This document shows positions 1 to 8,618 of a DNA stretch of 64,000 nt, one piece after another (position 1 is the first letter of the stretch; every line of letters starts with the position of its first letter). The notes beneath the pieces were generated by a model. The model was given only the letters and a program-made list of their open reading frames with translations. It searched no databases and had not been told where the DNA came from. The position numbers and the translations under genes are program-made. Source of the DNA: Myxococcota bacterium (GTDB taxonomy: Bacteria; Myxococcota_A; UBA9160; PR03); contig JASJBO010000001.1 in assembly GCA_030066475.1 (NCBI GenBank), positions 27,781 to 91,780 on the forward strand, given 5' to 3'.

Positions 1-1
1 C

Positions 2-655
2 AATGCGCACTTCCTGAACCGGGCGGCGCGCTTCGGGCGCGGCAGCGCGACCTGGGTCCAGAGCCTCGACGACGTCGAGGCGGAGATCGGGGCGCTGCTC
101 GCGCGGCTCGAGAGCCCCGTCCTCTCGGAGATCGAGCTCGACTGGGGCGGCGCCGACGTCGAGGTGTGGCCGCCGCGGGTGCCCGACCTCTACCTCGGCG
201 AGCCGCTCGTCGTGGCCGTGCGCCTGGCGAGCCTGACGCCCGAGCTCACGGTGCACGGGCGGCGCGCCGACGAGCGCTGGTCGATGCGTCTGCCGATCGC
301 GCCGGTCGGCGGCGCCGACGGCGTCCACAAGCTCTGGGCCCGACGCAAGATCGCATCGCTGCTCGACGGCGCGATCACCGGCGCCGACCCCGAGGCGACG
401 CGCGAGGCCGTGGTCGCGCTCGGGCTGCGCCATCACCTCGTGTCGAAGTACACGAGCCTGGTCGCGGTGGACGCGACACCCGGCGCGGCGGGCTTCGACG
501 CCGAGGAGGGGGCGCTGCTGCCGCGCACCGCGACGACGGCGCCGCGGTGGCTCCTGTTGGCAACGCTGCTGCTGGGCGCGGCCGCGCTCGTGCGCGCGCG
601 ATCGAACACGGGGGTCCTCCCGACGCGGGGGTCGGGAGGTGGAGGGCGGCCGTGA
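2..655 (+). CDS. C-terminal part of GN-sortase target protein (VIT/VWA type), truncated by window start
   Basis: This is the last ~217 residues of a reading frame already open at base 2. The end has a sorting-signal layout: LPRTATTAP, a hydrophobic segment (WLLLATLLLGAAALV), then Arg-containing residues. In established families, proteins with an LPxTA-like tail encoded just upstream of a class GN sortase are the 'marine proteobacterial sortase target' type, with VIT and von Willebrand A domains; those would lie before the window. The next gene is that sortase and overlaps by GTGA, which supports the pairing. The 16 residues after the TM segment (Gly- and Arg-rich) are longer than a usual tail. 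The upstream domains are inferred, not seen. Confidence 0.8.
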   Translation, partial: NAHFLNRAARFGRGSATWVQSLDDVEAEIGALLARLESPVLSEIELDWGGADVEVWPPRVPDLYLGEPLVVAVRLASLTPELTVHGRRADERWSMRLPIAPVGGADGVHKLWARRKIASLLDGAITGADPEATREAVVALGLRHHLVSKYTSLVAVDATPGAAGFDAEEGALLPRTATTAPRWLLLATLLLGAAALVRARSNTGVLPTRGSGGGGRP

Positions 656-1248
656 GCCGGAGCTGGGGCGCTCCGGCCGCGGCCGTCCTCCTCTTGCTCG
701 GCCTGGCGTCGCTCGCACAGGGCGCGTGGATCCACGTCAAGGCCGAGCTCGCCCAGGTGCTGCTCGAGCGCGCCTGGGCGCGCGCCCGCGACGGCGACGA
801 GCGCGCCCGTCCCTGGCCCTGGGCGGACACCTGGCCGGTGGCGCGCCTGCGCGCGCCCGGTGTCGACGCCTCGCTGATCGTGCTGGCCGGGGCGACCGGG
901 GCGAGCCTGCCCTTCGGCCCCGGTCACCTCGACGGCACGCCGCTGCCCGGCGCCGCGGGCAACGCGGTGCTCGCGGGCCACCGCGATACGCACTTCGCGT
1001 TCCTCGAGCAGCTCGAGGCGGGCGACGAGCTGTGGGTCGAGACGGTCGATGGGGGCGTGCACGGCTTCGTGGTGGACGGGCTGGCGGTGGTGCACGAGCG
1101 GGAGCGCTGGCCGCTGGCCGAGAGCGCGGAGCCTCGGCTCACGCTGTTGACCTGCTACCCGTTCGACGCGATTCGCGCCGGGGGGCCCCTCCGCTACGTC
1201 GTCGGTTCGCGGTCGTCCCGCTCGCTGACGACGGGGGCGCCCCGGTGA
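652..1248 (+). CDS. Class GN sortase
   Basis: A cysteine transpeptidase of 198 aa that would cleave the LPxTA-like signal of the preceding gene product and attach it to an envelope acceptor. The N-terminus has one hydrophobic anchor (residues ~7-22). Catalytic residues are visible: His110 in AGHRDTHF, Cys168 in LLTCYPF and Arg181 in PLRYVV, in the order and spacing of sortases. The GTG start at 652 overlaps the TGA of the target gene, so translation is probably coupled. The family occurs in Gram-negatives as a dedicated one-sortase/one-target pair, and the layout here fits that. The gene converges on a FIST gene 41 bp away. Confidence 0.9.
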   Translation: MSRSWGAPAAAVLLLLGLASLAQGAWIHVKAELAQVLLERAWARARDGDERARPWPWADTWPVARLRAPGVDASLIVLAGATGASLPFGPGHLDGTPLPGAAGNAVLAGHRDTHFAFLEQLEAGDELWVETVDGGVHGFVVDGLAVVHERERWPLAESAEPRLTLLTCYPFDAIRAGGPLRYVVGSRSSRSLTTGAPR

Positions 1249-1289
1249 GTGCCGCCGCCGGACGCGCGGGTCGCGCTCGCCCGCGGCGC

Positions 1290-2450
<1,161 letters not shown>

Positions 2451-2495
2451 TCGCCCGCCCTCTCCCGCGCTCGTGGCCGCTGCCATCGGCTCGGC

Positions 2496-2762
2496 TCAGC
2501 GCTCGCTGCAGCGCAGCGAGCGCGGCGGCGTCGCGTGGCACTGGAGCGTGGCGGTCACGCCGTTGGTCACGACCGCGCAGGCCGTGGTGATCGCCGACCG
2601 CTCGGCCTCCTCGCGCGTGGCGGCAGCGGCCGTCCGGCAGGCCGGTCGGCCCTCGAACTCGACGCAGGCCTCGCACTCGAAGCGCGCCAGCGAGGCGAGC
2701 GCGCTCCACAGCACCGCGCCCGCGGCCGCGAGCCCGAGCACGGTGAGCACCAGGCGCCTCAT
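2496..2762 (-). CDS. Small membrane-anchored or secreted Cys-rich protein, unknown function
   Basis: An 88-residue protein with a hydrophobic N-terminus (residues 4-25) followed by a short domain containing six cysteines (FECEAC, PACRT, TTACAV, LQCHA, LRCSE). This suggests a periplasmic domain stabilised by disulfides, possibly with an uncleaved anchor. Its ATG overlaps the TGA of the symporter gene (ATGA), so it is probably translated by coupling. I do not recognise a family. It could be an accessory of the symporter or simply a passenger in the operon. Confidence 0.65.
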   Translation of the reverse strand: MRRLVLTVLGLAAAGAVLWSALASLARFECEACVEFEGRPACRTAAAATREEAERSAITTACAVVTNGVTATLQCHATPPRSLRCSER

Positions 2763-4207
2763 CGCGCGAGCTCGCGCGCCGGCGCCAGCCGGCTGCCGGC
2801 GAGGCAGATGCCCAGGTTGACGACGAGCCCGATCATTCCCACGTGTACCCCTCCGACGCGCTTCCAGCCGAGCAGCGCGGCGCCGCCCGCGAGCACCGCC
2901 CCGACGACGAGTCCCCAGAACGCGGGCCCGGCCCGCAGGCGCGTCCAGTGCAGCGCCAGCAGGAAGGCGGGTGCGCACTGGATCAGCAGCTCCATCTTGA
3001 GCTCGATCAGCCGCCACAGCGTCAGCCGCGGTGCGAGCGCCAGCGCGACGGCCGCGACCATGATGCCGGCGGCGATGCGCTTGCCGGCCCGCGTGGTGGC
3101 AGGCGCGGCGCGCGGCCGGTCGAGCAGGTCGCCCGCGACCAGCGAGCCCAGCGACAGCAGCACGGAGTCCGCAGTGGACATGATCGCCGCCAGCGCACCC
3201 AGGAACACCAGCGCGGCGACTCCCGTCTGCCAGGCGCCCGCCTCGGCCCAGCCCCCGAGCAGCCGCGGCATGACCGAATCGGCCTCGAGCGCGCCCAGCG
3301 TCTCGAAGCGCGGGATCGCGGCGAGCCCGATCAGGGTCACGACCGCCGTGGTGGCGAGCGGCATGAAGCTCATCAGCGCGAAGGCGCGCCGCAGCGAGCG
3401 CCCGCTCTCGGCCGCATAGACGCGCTGGATCGCCTGCGGGTACACCACGCTCGCGAGCCCGAGCAGCGCCACCGTGCTGGCCCAGTTGGCGCACTCGCGC
3501 GCGTCGGGCACGGCCACGGCCTCGGGCCGCAGCGCGGCGATCTGGCGGGTGATCTCGCCCAGCCCGCCGGCGCCCCCCAGCAGCCAGCCCAGCAGCAGGC
3601 CGAGGCCGAGCAGCATCAGCACGCCCTGGACCGCGTCGGTCCAGGCCACCGCGCGCATCCCACCCAGGTTCTCGTAGAAGAGGATCACGCCCGCGAGCCC
3701 GAGCACCGCCCACGCGTAGGGGATGCGGCCGCCGGTGACCTCGCTGGCCACGACACCCATGGCGGTGAGCTGGGCCAGCAGGAAGTTGGCCAGCGCGACG
3801 GTCATCAGCACCGCGACCCCGCGCCGCAGCCGGCGCGCGTCCGCCGCCTCGCCGAAGCGCTCGCGGACCCAGTCGCCCGGCGTGACGAAGCCGCGCGCGA
3901 CGGCCACCGGGCGCAGCCGCGGCACCAGGGCGTGGAACACCACGAGGATCGACATCATGAAGCCCGTCGCCATGATCCAGGAGAAGCCGCGCCGGTAGGC
4001 CTCGCCCGGGTAGCCGAGCAGGGAGTTGCCGCTGTAGGCGGTGGCGTAGAGGGTCAGGAACAGCACGAAGGTGCCCAGGTGGCGGGCCGCCAGGAAGTGG
4101 TCGGCCGGCGTGCGATCCTGGCGGGCGCGGCGCGCCAGCACGGCGACGACCACCAGCAGGGCCAGGTACACCGCGATGCCGACCATCCCGGCGGACTCGA
4201 GGCTCAA
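2759..4207 (-). CDS. Sodium:solute symporter (SSS family)
   Basis: A 482-aa multispanning membrane protein with the SSS/PutP fold features. The N-terminal TM is followed by DHFLAARHLG, then a break region YATAYSGNSLLGYPGEAYRRG that resembles the TM2 substrate/sodium site. TM8 carries ALAAIMSTADSVLLSLGSLVAGDL, the conserved sodium-binding helix with Ser/Thr. The substrate cannot be named. I place the start at a TTG whose TGA overlap (TTGA, 4204-4207) with the upstream gene matches the 4-bp overlaps at the neighbouring junctions; an ATG at 4186 is the alternative and removes seven residues. Confidence 0.88.
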   Translation of the reverse strand: MSLESAGMVGIAVYLALLVVVAVLARRARQDRTPADHFLAARHLGTFVLFLTLYATAYSGNSLLGYPGEAYRRGFSWIMATGFMMSILVVFHALVPRLRPVAVARGFVTPGDWVRERFGEAADARRLRRGVAVLMTVALANFLLAQLTAMGVVASEVTGGRIPYAWAVLGLAGVILFYENLGGMRAVAWTDAVQGVLMLLGLGLLLGWLLGGAGGLGEITRQIAALRPEAVAVPDARECANWASTVALLGLASVVYPQAIQRVYAAESGRSLRRAFALMSFMPLATTAVVTLIGLAAIPRFETLGALEADSVMPRLLGGWAEAGAWQTGVAALVFLGALAAIMSTADSVLLSLGSLVAGDLLDRPRAAPATTRAGKRIAAGIMVAAVALALAPRLTLWRLIELKMELLIQCAPAFLLALHWTRLRAGPAFWGLVVGAVLAGGAALLGWKRVGGVHVGMIGLVVNLGICLAGSRLAPARELAR

Positions 4208-4416
4208 GGCTCGTCCTCGTCGCGCACCTCGGTGAGCAGCCAGGCGGCCGCGTTGAGCAGCGCCACGCCCACGTAGCAGAGCAGCGCCACGGCGGCCCAG
4301 TCGGGCAGTCCGAGCACGACCCGCAGCGGGGCGTCGTCGCCGCGGTACCACGGGATCGAGAGCGCGTAGAGCAGCGCGATCCCCAGCAGCAGCGCCCGGC
4401 GCAGCCGCTGCCTCAC
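4204..4416 (-). CDS. Small two-TM protein paired with SSS symporter
   Basis: A 70-aa protein with two hydrophobic helices (residues ~6-18 and ~35-60) separated by PWYRGDDAPLRVVLGLP, and an acidic tail ending EVRDEDEP. Two-helix proteins of the DUF3311/DUF485 kind are frequently encoded immediately before SSS symporters and are thought to act as partner subunits. The position and topology match that pattern, although I cannot assign the exact family. It starts with a GTG overlapping the yedK stop (GTGA) and ends in a TTGA overlap with the symporter. Confidence 0.72.
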   Translation of the reverse strand: MRQRLRRALLLGIALLYALSIPWYRGDDAPLRVVLGLPDWAAVALLCYVGVALLNAAAWLLTEVRDEDEP

Positions 4417-5108
4417 GCGCCGGCGCCCGAGAACAGGTCGCGCTCGGGCTCGATCAGCCCGGGCTCGTCGCAGCGCGGATCGTTCACGCGCGGGTCCACC
4501 GGGTGCAGCGCGAGCTCCGCGTCGGGACAGGGACGCAGCAGCGGCAGGATCGCCTCCGGATCGGTCTGCGCCGGGTCGAGCCAGGCCTCGAAGTCCTGGG
4601 GGCGCAGGATCACCGGCATGCGGTCGTGGATCGGGCGCACCGGGCCGTTGGCCTCGGTGGTGAGGATGGCGCAGGAGTCGAGCACCTGGTCGTCGGGGCC
4701 GCGCCAGCGCTCGAAGAGCGCCGCCAGGGCGAGCAGGCCGCCGTCGCGCCGGTGGATCGCGAACGGCCGCGAGCTGCGGCCGCGGTGCATCCACTCGAAG
4801 AAGCCGTCGGCCGGGACCAGGCCGCGGCGCCGCGCCAGCGGGGTGCGGAAGGCGGGCCGCTCGGCGGCGCTCTCGCTGCGCGCGTTGATCATGCGGTGGG
4901 CGCCGCGCGGGCCCTCGGCCCAGGGCGGCACCAGCCCCCAGTGGCGCGGCTCGAGCACCCGGCCGCTGCGGCTGCGCGAGACGCGCACCACCGGCACCGG
5001 CTGGCCGGGCGCGATGTTGTAGCGCGGCGCGAGCACCGGCACCTCGAGCAGCGCGAAGTGGCTCGCGATCTCGGCGCCGGAGGTCGAGAGATAGAAGCGT
5101 CCGCACAT
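4413..5108 (-). CDS. yedK: SOS response-associated peptidase, abasic-site DNA-protein crosslinker (SRAP/HMCES family)
   Basis: A 231-aa protein with the complete SRAP signature. It starts MCGRF, so Cys2 would be exposed after Met removal and would form the thiazolidine crosslink to abasic sites in single-stranded DNA. RYNIAPGQ, the conserved ARSE motif in MINARSESA, GFFEW and the C-terminal HDRMPVIL (active-site His) are all present. Family knowledge: SRAP proteins shield abasic sites at replication forks. It heads a coupled minus-strand operon with transporter genes, an unusual setting that probably reflects co-transcription only. It diverges from the DUF368 gene across a ~95-bp spacer. Confidence 0.93.
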   Translation of the reverse strand: MCGRFYLSTSGAEIASHFALLEVPVLAPRYNIAPGQPVPVVRVSRSRSGRVLEPRHWGLVPPWAEGPRGAHRMINARSESAAERPAFRTPLARRRGLVPADGFFEWMHRGRSSRPFAIHRRDGGLLALAALFERWRGPDDQVLDSCAILTTEANGPVRPIHDRMPVILRPQDFEAWLDPAQTDPEAILPLLRPCPDAELALHPVDPRVNDPRCDEPGLIEPERDLFSGAGA

Positions 5109-5204
5109 GGCGACGCGCTAGAGTAGCCCGCCCTCGAGCCCGGAGGACGCGCCATCGACCACTCGGCCGCCGAACCGCAGGCCGCCGCCGTCCGGCCCGC
5201 GCTG

Positions 5205-6149
5205 GTGATGCGCGGTGCGCTGGGTGGCACCCTGATGGGCCTCGCCAACCTGGTGCCCGGCATCAGCGGCGGCACCATGCTGCTGGCCTGCGGCGTCTAT
5301 CCCGGCTTCGTGACCGCGATCGCCGAGCTCACCACGCTCCGCTTCCGGCTGCGCTCGCTGGCGCTGCTCGCCTCGATCGGCGGCATGGCGGTGCTCGCGA
5401 TCGTGCTGCTCGCGGGCCCCACCAAGACCCTGGTCGTCGAGCAGCGCTGGATCATGTACAGCCTGTTCATCGGCATGACGCTCGGGGGCGTCCCGATCGT
5501 GTGGCGGCTGGCGCGGCCCGCGACGCCGCCGGTCGCGGTCGGCGCGCTGCTCGGCTTCCTGGTCATGGTCGCGATGGCCTTCCTCGCTCCCGGCGGCGGC
5601 GGCGAGCGCTCCATCGTGCTGCTGTTCCTGGCCGGCACGGCCGGGGCCGCGGCGATGATCCTGCCCGGCGTGAGCGGCGGCTACCTGCTGCTGGTGCTCG
5701 GCCAGTACGTGGTGATCCTCTCGGCCATCGACGGGCTCAAGGAGGGCGTGCTGGCGCCCCTGCGCGACGGCGTGCCGTTCGAGTGGGCGGCCCTGGCCGG
5801 ACCGCTCGGCGTCGTGGTGCCCGTGGGCGTGGGCGTCGTGGTCGGCGTGGTGGGCATCAGCAATCTCGTGCGCTGGACGCTCGATCGCTTCCCGAAGCCC
5901 ACGCTCGGCGTGCTGCTCGGGCTGCTGGTGGGGGCCGTCGCAGGCCTGTGGCCGTTCCAGGAGAGCGTGCCGCCGGCCGCGTGGAGCGAGAGCGAGCGCA
6001 GCACGCTGGCGGCCGACGAGCCGGACGACTGGCCGGTGCGGCGCTTCGATCCCAGTGCCGGTCAGGTCGGCGGGGCCGTCACCCTGATCGGCCTGGGCTT
6101 CGCGGTCACCAGCGCGATCGGCCGGCTGGGGCGCGAGGAGAGGGACTGA
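5205..6149 (+). CDS. DUF368 membrane protein (PopT-type polyprenyl-phosphate transporter family)
   Basis: About 314 aa with eight or more TM helices and the two family repeats: GLANLVPGISGGTM near the start and MILPGVSGGYLLLVLG in the middle. DUF368 proteins have been implicated in flipping undecaprenyl phosphate back across the inner membrane, which would recycle the lipid carrier for wall and LPS synthesis. The start is uncertain. ATG 5205 and GTG 5202 have no ribosome-binding site, whereas an in-frame ATC at 5154 lies 7 nt after GGAGG (5142-5146) and would add 17 residues. An in-frame TAG at 5124 limits any longer start. Confidence 0.88.
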   Translation: MMRGALGGTLMGLANLVPGISGGTMLLACGVYPGFVTAIAELTTLRFRLRSLALLASIGGMAVLAIVLLAGPTKTLVVEQRWIMYSLFIGMTLGGVPIVWRLARPATPPVAVGALLGFLVMVAMAFLAPGGGGERSIVLLFLAGTAGAAAMILPGVSGGYLLLVLGQYVVILSAIDGLKEGVLAPLRDGVPFEWAALAGPLGVVVPVGVGVVVGVVGISNLVRWTLDRFPKPTLGVLLGLLVGAVAGLWPFQESVPPAAWSESERSTLAADEPDDWPVRRFDPSAGQVGGAVTLIGLGFAVTSAIGRLGREERD

Positions 6150-6269
6150 CCCCAGCGCCCCCTTCTGGGCAAACGGCTTCCACTCTGCCGCCGTCCTGCC
6201 GCCCGCAGGCGCTCCGCAGCTCCGGCCGCCAGGCCCGCCCGCGCGGAGGCGAATCGCGCGGCGCGCGCG

Positions 6270-6296
6270 TTGACGCACGGATCTTGCAACGATCCG
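6270..6296 (+). promoter_or_regulatory. TTGACG box plus perfect 6-bp inverted repeat upstream of the repeat lipoprotein
   Basis: TTGACG at 6270-6275 resembles a -35 element. CGGATC at 6278-6283 and GATCCG at 6291-6296 form a perfect inverted repeat around TTGCAAC. The site lies about 40 bp before the lipoprotein start. It may be a promoter/operator; no convincing -10 is visible. Confidence 0.3.
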
Positions 6297-6334
6297 GTGT
6301 GGGGTGGGGGATGCAGCTCCTGAGGCATCTCGGC

Positions 6335-7690
6335 ATGAAGACGTGGAACACGGTATGGACCGCGCTCCTGGCGGTCTCGCTCGTTACGGCTTGCGGCTCG
6401 ACCCGCGAGGTCATCGACCGCGCCCCGGTGGTCAACACCGGCGTGTCGGCGCGCGTGATCTATCCCGGCGAGACGGCGCCGCCGATGCCCCCGCCCTACG
6501 GGGGCTACGGCCAGGCGCCCGGCGCCCCGGGCTCGCCCGCGGCCTCCGGCGGACACCCCGGCGAGGGCCCGCGCCGCGGCTCGGGGATGGTGAACATCGG
6601 CGGGACGACGGTGATCGACAACCGCGAGAAGGAGCGCGAGCAGTCGCCCTGGAGCAATCCGCTGCTGTGGCCCTTCGCCGCCGTGGCGTGGCCCTTCATG
6701 AAGATCCACGACGCGCTCTCGTCGGACGACGACGGCGGCTCGCGCACGCAGCGCACGGCCCGGACCACGGGGCAGAGCACGGGCCAGAGCGCCGCGGAGC
6801 CGCAGCAGCGCCCCGGCGACCGCCGGCAGCAGCAGGTCGCCCACGAGCGTGCCCAGCTCGAGGCGATGGAGCGCGAGCTGGCGCGCCGCCAGGCGCAGGG
6901 TGGAGCCGCCACGGCCGCGACGGCACCGGCCCCGAGCCCGCTCGCGCCCGGCGCGACCGCCCGCCCGGCCGGCGGCTCGCTCAGCATCGCCGAGGAGCTG
7001 GCCGCGCTGCGCGCGCGTCGCAGCGGCGCGCCGCCGCCCTCCGGTGCCGCCCTGCCCCCCCGCGCCCCGGCGCCGCCGCCCGAGAGCTGGGCGCAGGGCA
7101 CTCCGCCGCCCCAGCCGGTGCCGTCCAGCGCCGCCCCGGCGCGCGTCGAGGACCGCGACCGCGACGGCCGCCCCGACTACTGGCTCCAGCAGCAGGACGG
7201 GCGCAAGCAGCGCGAGGTGTTCGACGACAACGGCGACGGGCGGCCCGACCGCACCGTCGAGTACGACCCCCACAGCGAGCAGCCCGTGCGCGTGGTCGAG
7301 GACATGAACGGCGACGGCCAGGTCGACGCCTGGGCCGACTACCAGGACGGGCGGGTCGCCAGGCGGCGGGCCGACGCGAACGGCGACGGGCTGGTCGACA
7401 CCTGGACCTTCTACCGCGGCGAGGAGATCCTGCGCCACGAGGAGGACACCGACGGCGACGGCTTCCGCGACCGCGTGGACCACTACCGCGCGGGCGCCCT
7501 GGCGCACCGCACCGAGGACCGCGACGCCGACGGCCAGCCCGACCGGATCACCCGCTTCGACGCGAGCGGTGCGCCCTCCGAGCTCGAGGAGGACAAGGAC
7601 GGCGACGGCGAGATCGACGTGCGCTCCTTCTACACCGACGGGCGTCTGGTGCGGCGCGAGCTGCTCTCGGCCGACGCGGTGGTCGAGTAG
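6335..7690 (+). CDS. Lipoprotein with Asp-rich calcium-binding-type repeats
   Basis: A predicted lipoprotein of 451 aa. The signal MKTWNTVWTALLAVSLVTAC ends in a LVTAC lipobox, so Cys20 would be lipidated. The middle is Pro/Gly/Gln-rich and disordered, with a short hydrophobic stretch (LLWPFAAVAWPF). The C-terminal ~180 residues are a tandem array of ~24-residue units built on DxDxDGxxD: DRDRDGRPD, DDNGDGRPD, DMNGDGQVD, DANGDGLVD, DTDGDGFRD, DRDADGQPD and DKDGDGEID. These are EF-hand-like or thrombospondin-3-like calcium loops alternating with Tyr/Arg-containing strands. An upstream ATG at 6311 is possible but gives an overlong signal. It is probably an outer-membrane or surface scaffold; the function is unknown. 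Confidence 0.82.
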   Translation: MKTWNTVWTALLAVSLVTACGSTREVIDRAPVVNTGVSARVIYPGETAPPMPPPYGGYGQAPGAPGSPAASGGHPGEGPRRGSGMVNIGGTTVIDNREKEREQSPWSNPLLWPFAAVAWPFMKIHDALSSDDDGGSRTQRTARTTGQSTGQSAAEPQQRPGDRRQQQVAHERAQLEAMERELARRQAQGGAATAATAPAPSPLAPGATARPAGGSLSIAEELAALRARRSGAPPPSGAALPPRAPAPPPESWAQGTPPPQPVPSSAAPARVEDRDRDGRPDYWLQQQDGRKQREVFDDNGDGRPDRTVEYDPHSEQPVRVVEDMNGDGQVDAWADYQDGRVARRRADANGDGLVDTWTFYRGEEILRHEEDTDGDGFRDRVDHYRAGALAHRTEDRDADGQPDRITRFDASGAPSELEEDKDGDGEIDVRSFYTDGRLVRRELLSADAVVE

Positions 7691-7694
7691 CCGG

Positions 7695-8204
7695 GTGCCG
7701 CGCACCCTCTTCCAGGCGCTCGGCTTCGTGCTGGGCATGTGGCTCGCGATCCAGCTGATCCAGCCGCTGGGTGCCTCGGGTGCGGGGCCGGGCGATCCCG
7801 CGCTCGTCGGGCTCGAGGACGACCTGCACGCGCGGGTCAACGCGGCGCGCGGACGTCACCACCGGATGGCGCTCCAGCGCGACGCGGAGCTCGACCGCGT
7901 GGCGCGCGCGCACAGCGCGGACATGGCCGCGCGGCGCTACCTGTCGCACGACACGCCCGAGGGCGTGAACCCGGTCGGGCGCCTCACGCGCGGCGGGGTC
8001 GAGGGCTTCAGCCTGGCGGGGGAGAACGTCGGGCTCACCAGCCGCGGCGATCCCAACGCCGAGATCGTCGACGGCTGGCTGCTCTCGCCGGTGCACCGGG
8101 AGAACCTGCTGGCGCCGGCCTACAACACCACGGGCATCGGCATCGCTCGGGCTGCCGACGGGACGCTCTACTACACCCAGGTCTACGTCACGGTTCCACG
8201 GTAG
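7695..8204 (+). CDS. CAP-domain (SCP/PR-1-like) secreted or membrane-anchored protein
   Basis: 169 aa: a hydrophobic N-terminus (ALGFVLGMWLAIQLI), then a CAP domain with LHARVNAARG, HSADMAARRYLSHDTPEG, SLAGENVGL and a final YYTQVYV. The usual His/Glu/Glu/His cavity residues are represented by the H in ARAHSADM, the E in LAGENV, the E in NAEIVDGWLLSPVHRENLL and its H. Bacterial CAP proteins are extracellular with largely unknown activity. The GTG start lies 4 nt after the lipoprotein stop, so the two are likely co-transcribed and both exported. Confidence 0.85.
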   Translation: MPRTLFQALGFVLGMWLAIQLIQPLGASGAGPGDPALVGLEDDLHARVNAARGRHHRMALQRDAELDRVARAHSADMAARRYLSHDTPEGVNPVGRLTRGGVEGFSLAGENVGLTSRGDPNAEIVDGWLLSPVHRENLLAPAYNTTGIGIARAADGTLYYTQVYVTVPR

Positions 8205-8237
8205 GCGCAGGGGGGATCGGGTAACGTCCCGCTGGTC

Positions 8238-8470
8238 ACGGGCCGTGCATCCGATGCCGGTGTCCGCCGCGCTGCGCTCTGGGTCAACACGCTGGGCAAC
8301 CTGGGCCTGCTGGCCCTGCTCAAGTACGACGGCTTCTTCCTCGACGGCCTCGATCTCTTGATCGCGCCACTCGGATGGAGCGTGAGCGGACTGCGTCTCG
8401 AGATCCTGCCCCGATCGGCATCTCCTTCTACACGCTCGAGGCGATCGGCTACGTGGTGTCTCCGAGGGAC
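8238..8470 (+). pseudogene. Remnant of an MBOAT O-acyltransferase gene (AlgI-like), frameshifted and truncated
   Basis: This holds most of the 8205-8618 gap. One frame (codons in register with 8271) reads ALWVNTLGNLGLLALLKYDGFFLDGLDLL and ends at LEILP near 8410. Another frame continues at once with IGISFYTLEAIGYVV to about 8460. Together they match the conserved core of MBOAT/AlgI acyltransferases (KY.FF, then LPIGISFYTFQ.ISYVVD), with a 2-nt insertion or 1-nt loss between LP and IGIS. After YVV the match stops and an unrelated frame (VRNLLVRRFSESIAPLVAD) runs to a stop at 8622. There is no start and no C-terminal catalytic His, so this is a dead fragment left by deletion. Confidence 0.75.
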
Positions 8471-8618
8471 GCGTGGTGCGGAACCTGCTGGTCCGCCGCT
8501 TCTCCGAGTCCATCGCCCCCCTGGTGGCAGACGCGCTCGGGCACCAGCAGGCAGGAGCCTGCGCGGCAGAAGCCCCTGGAAGCACCCGAAGGGCGCGCGC
8601 AGTGAGGCGCCCACCAGG

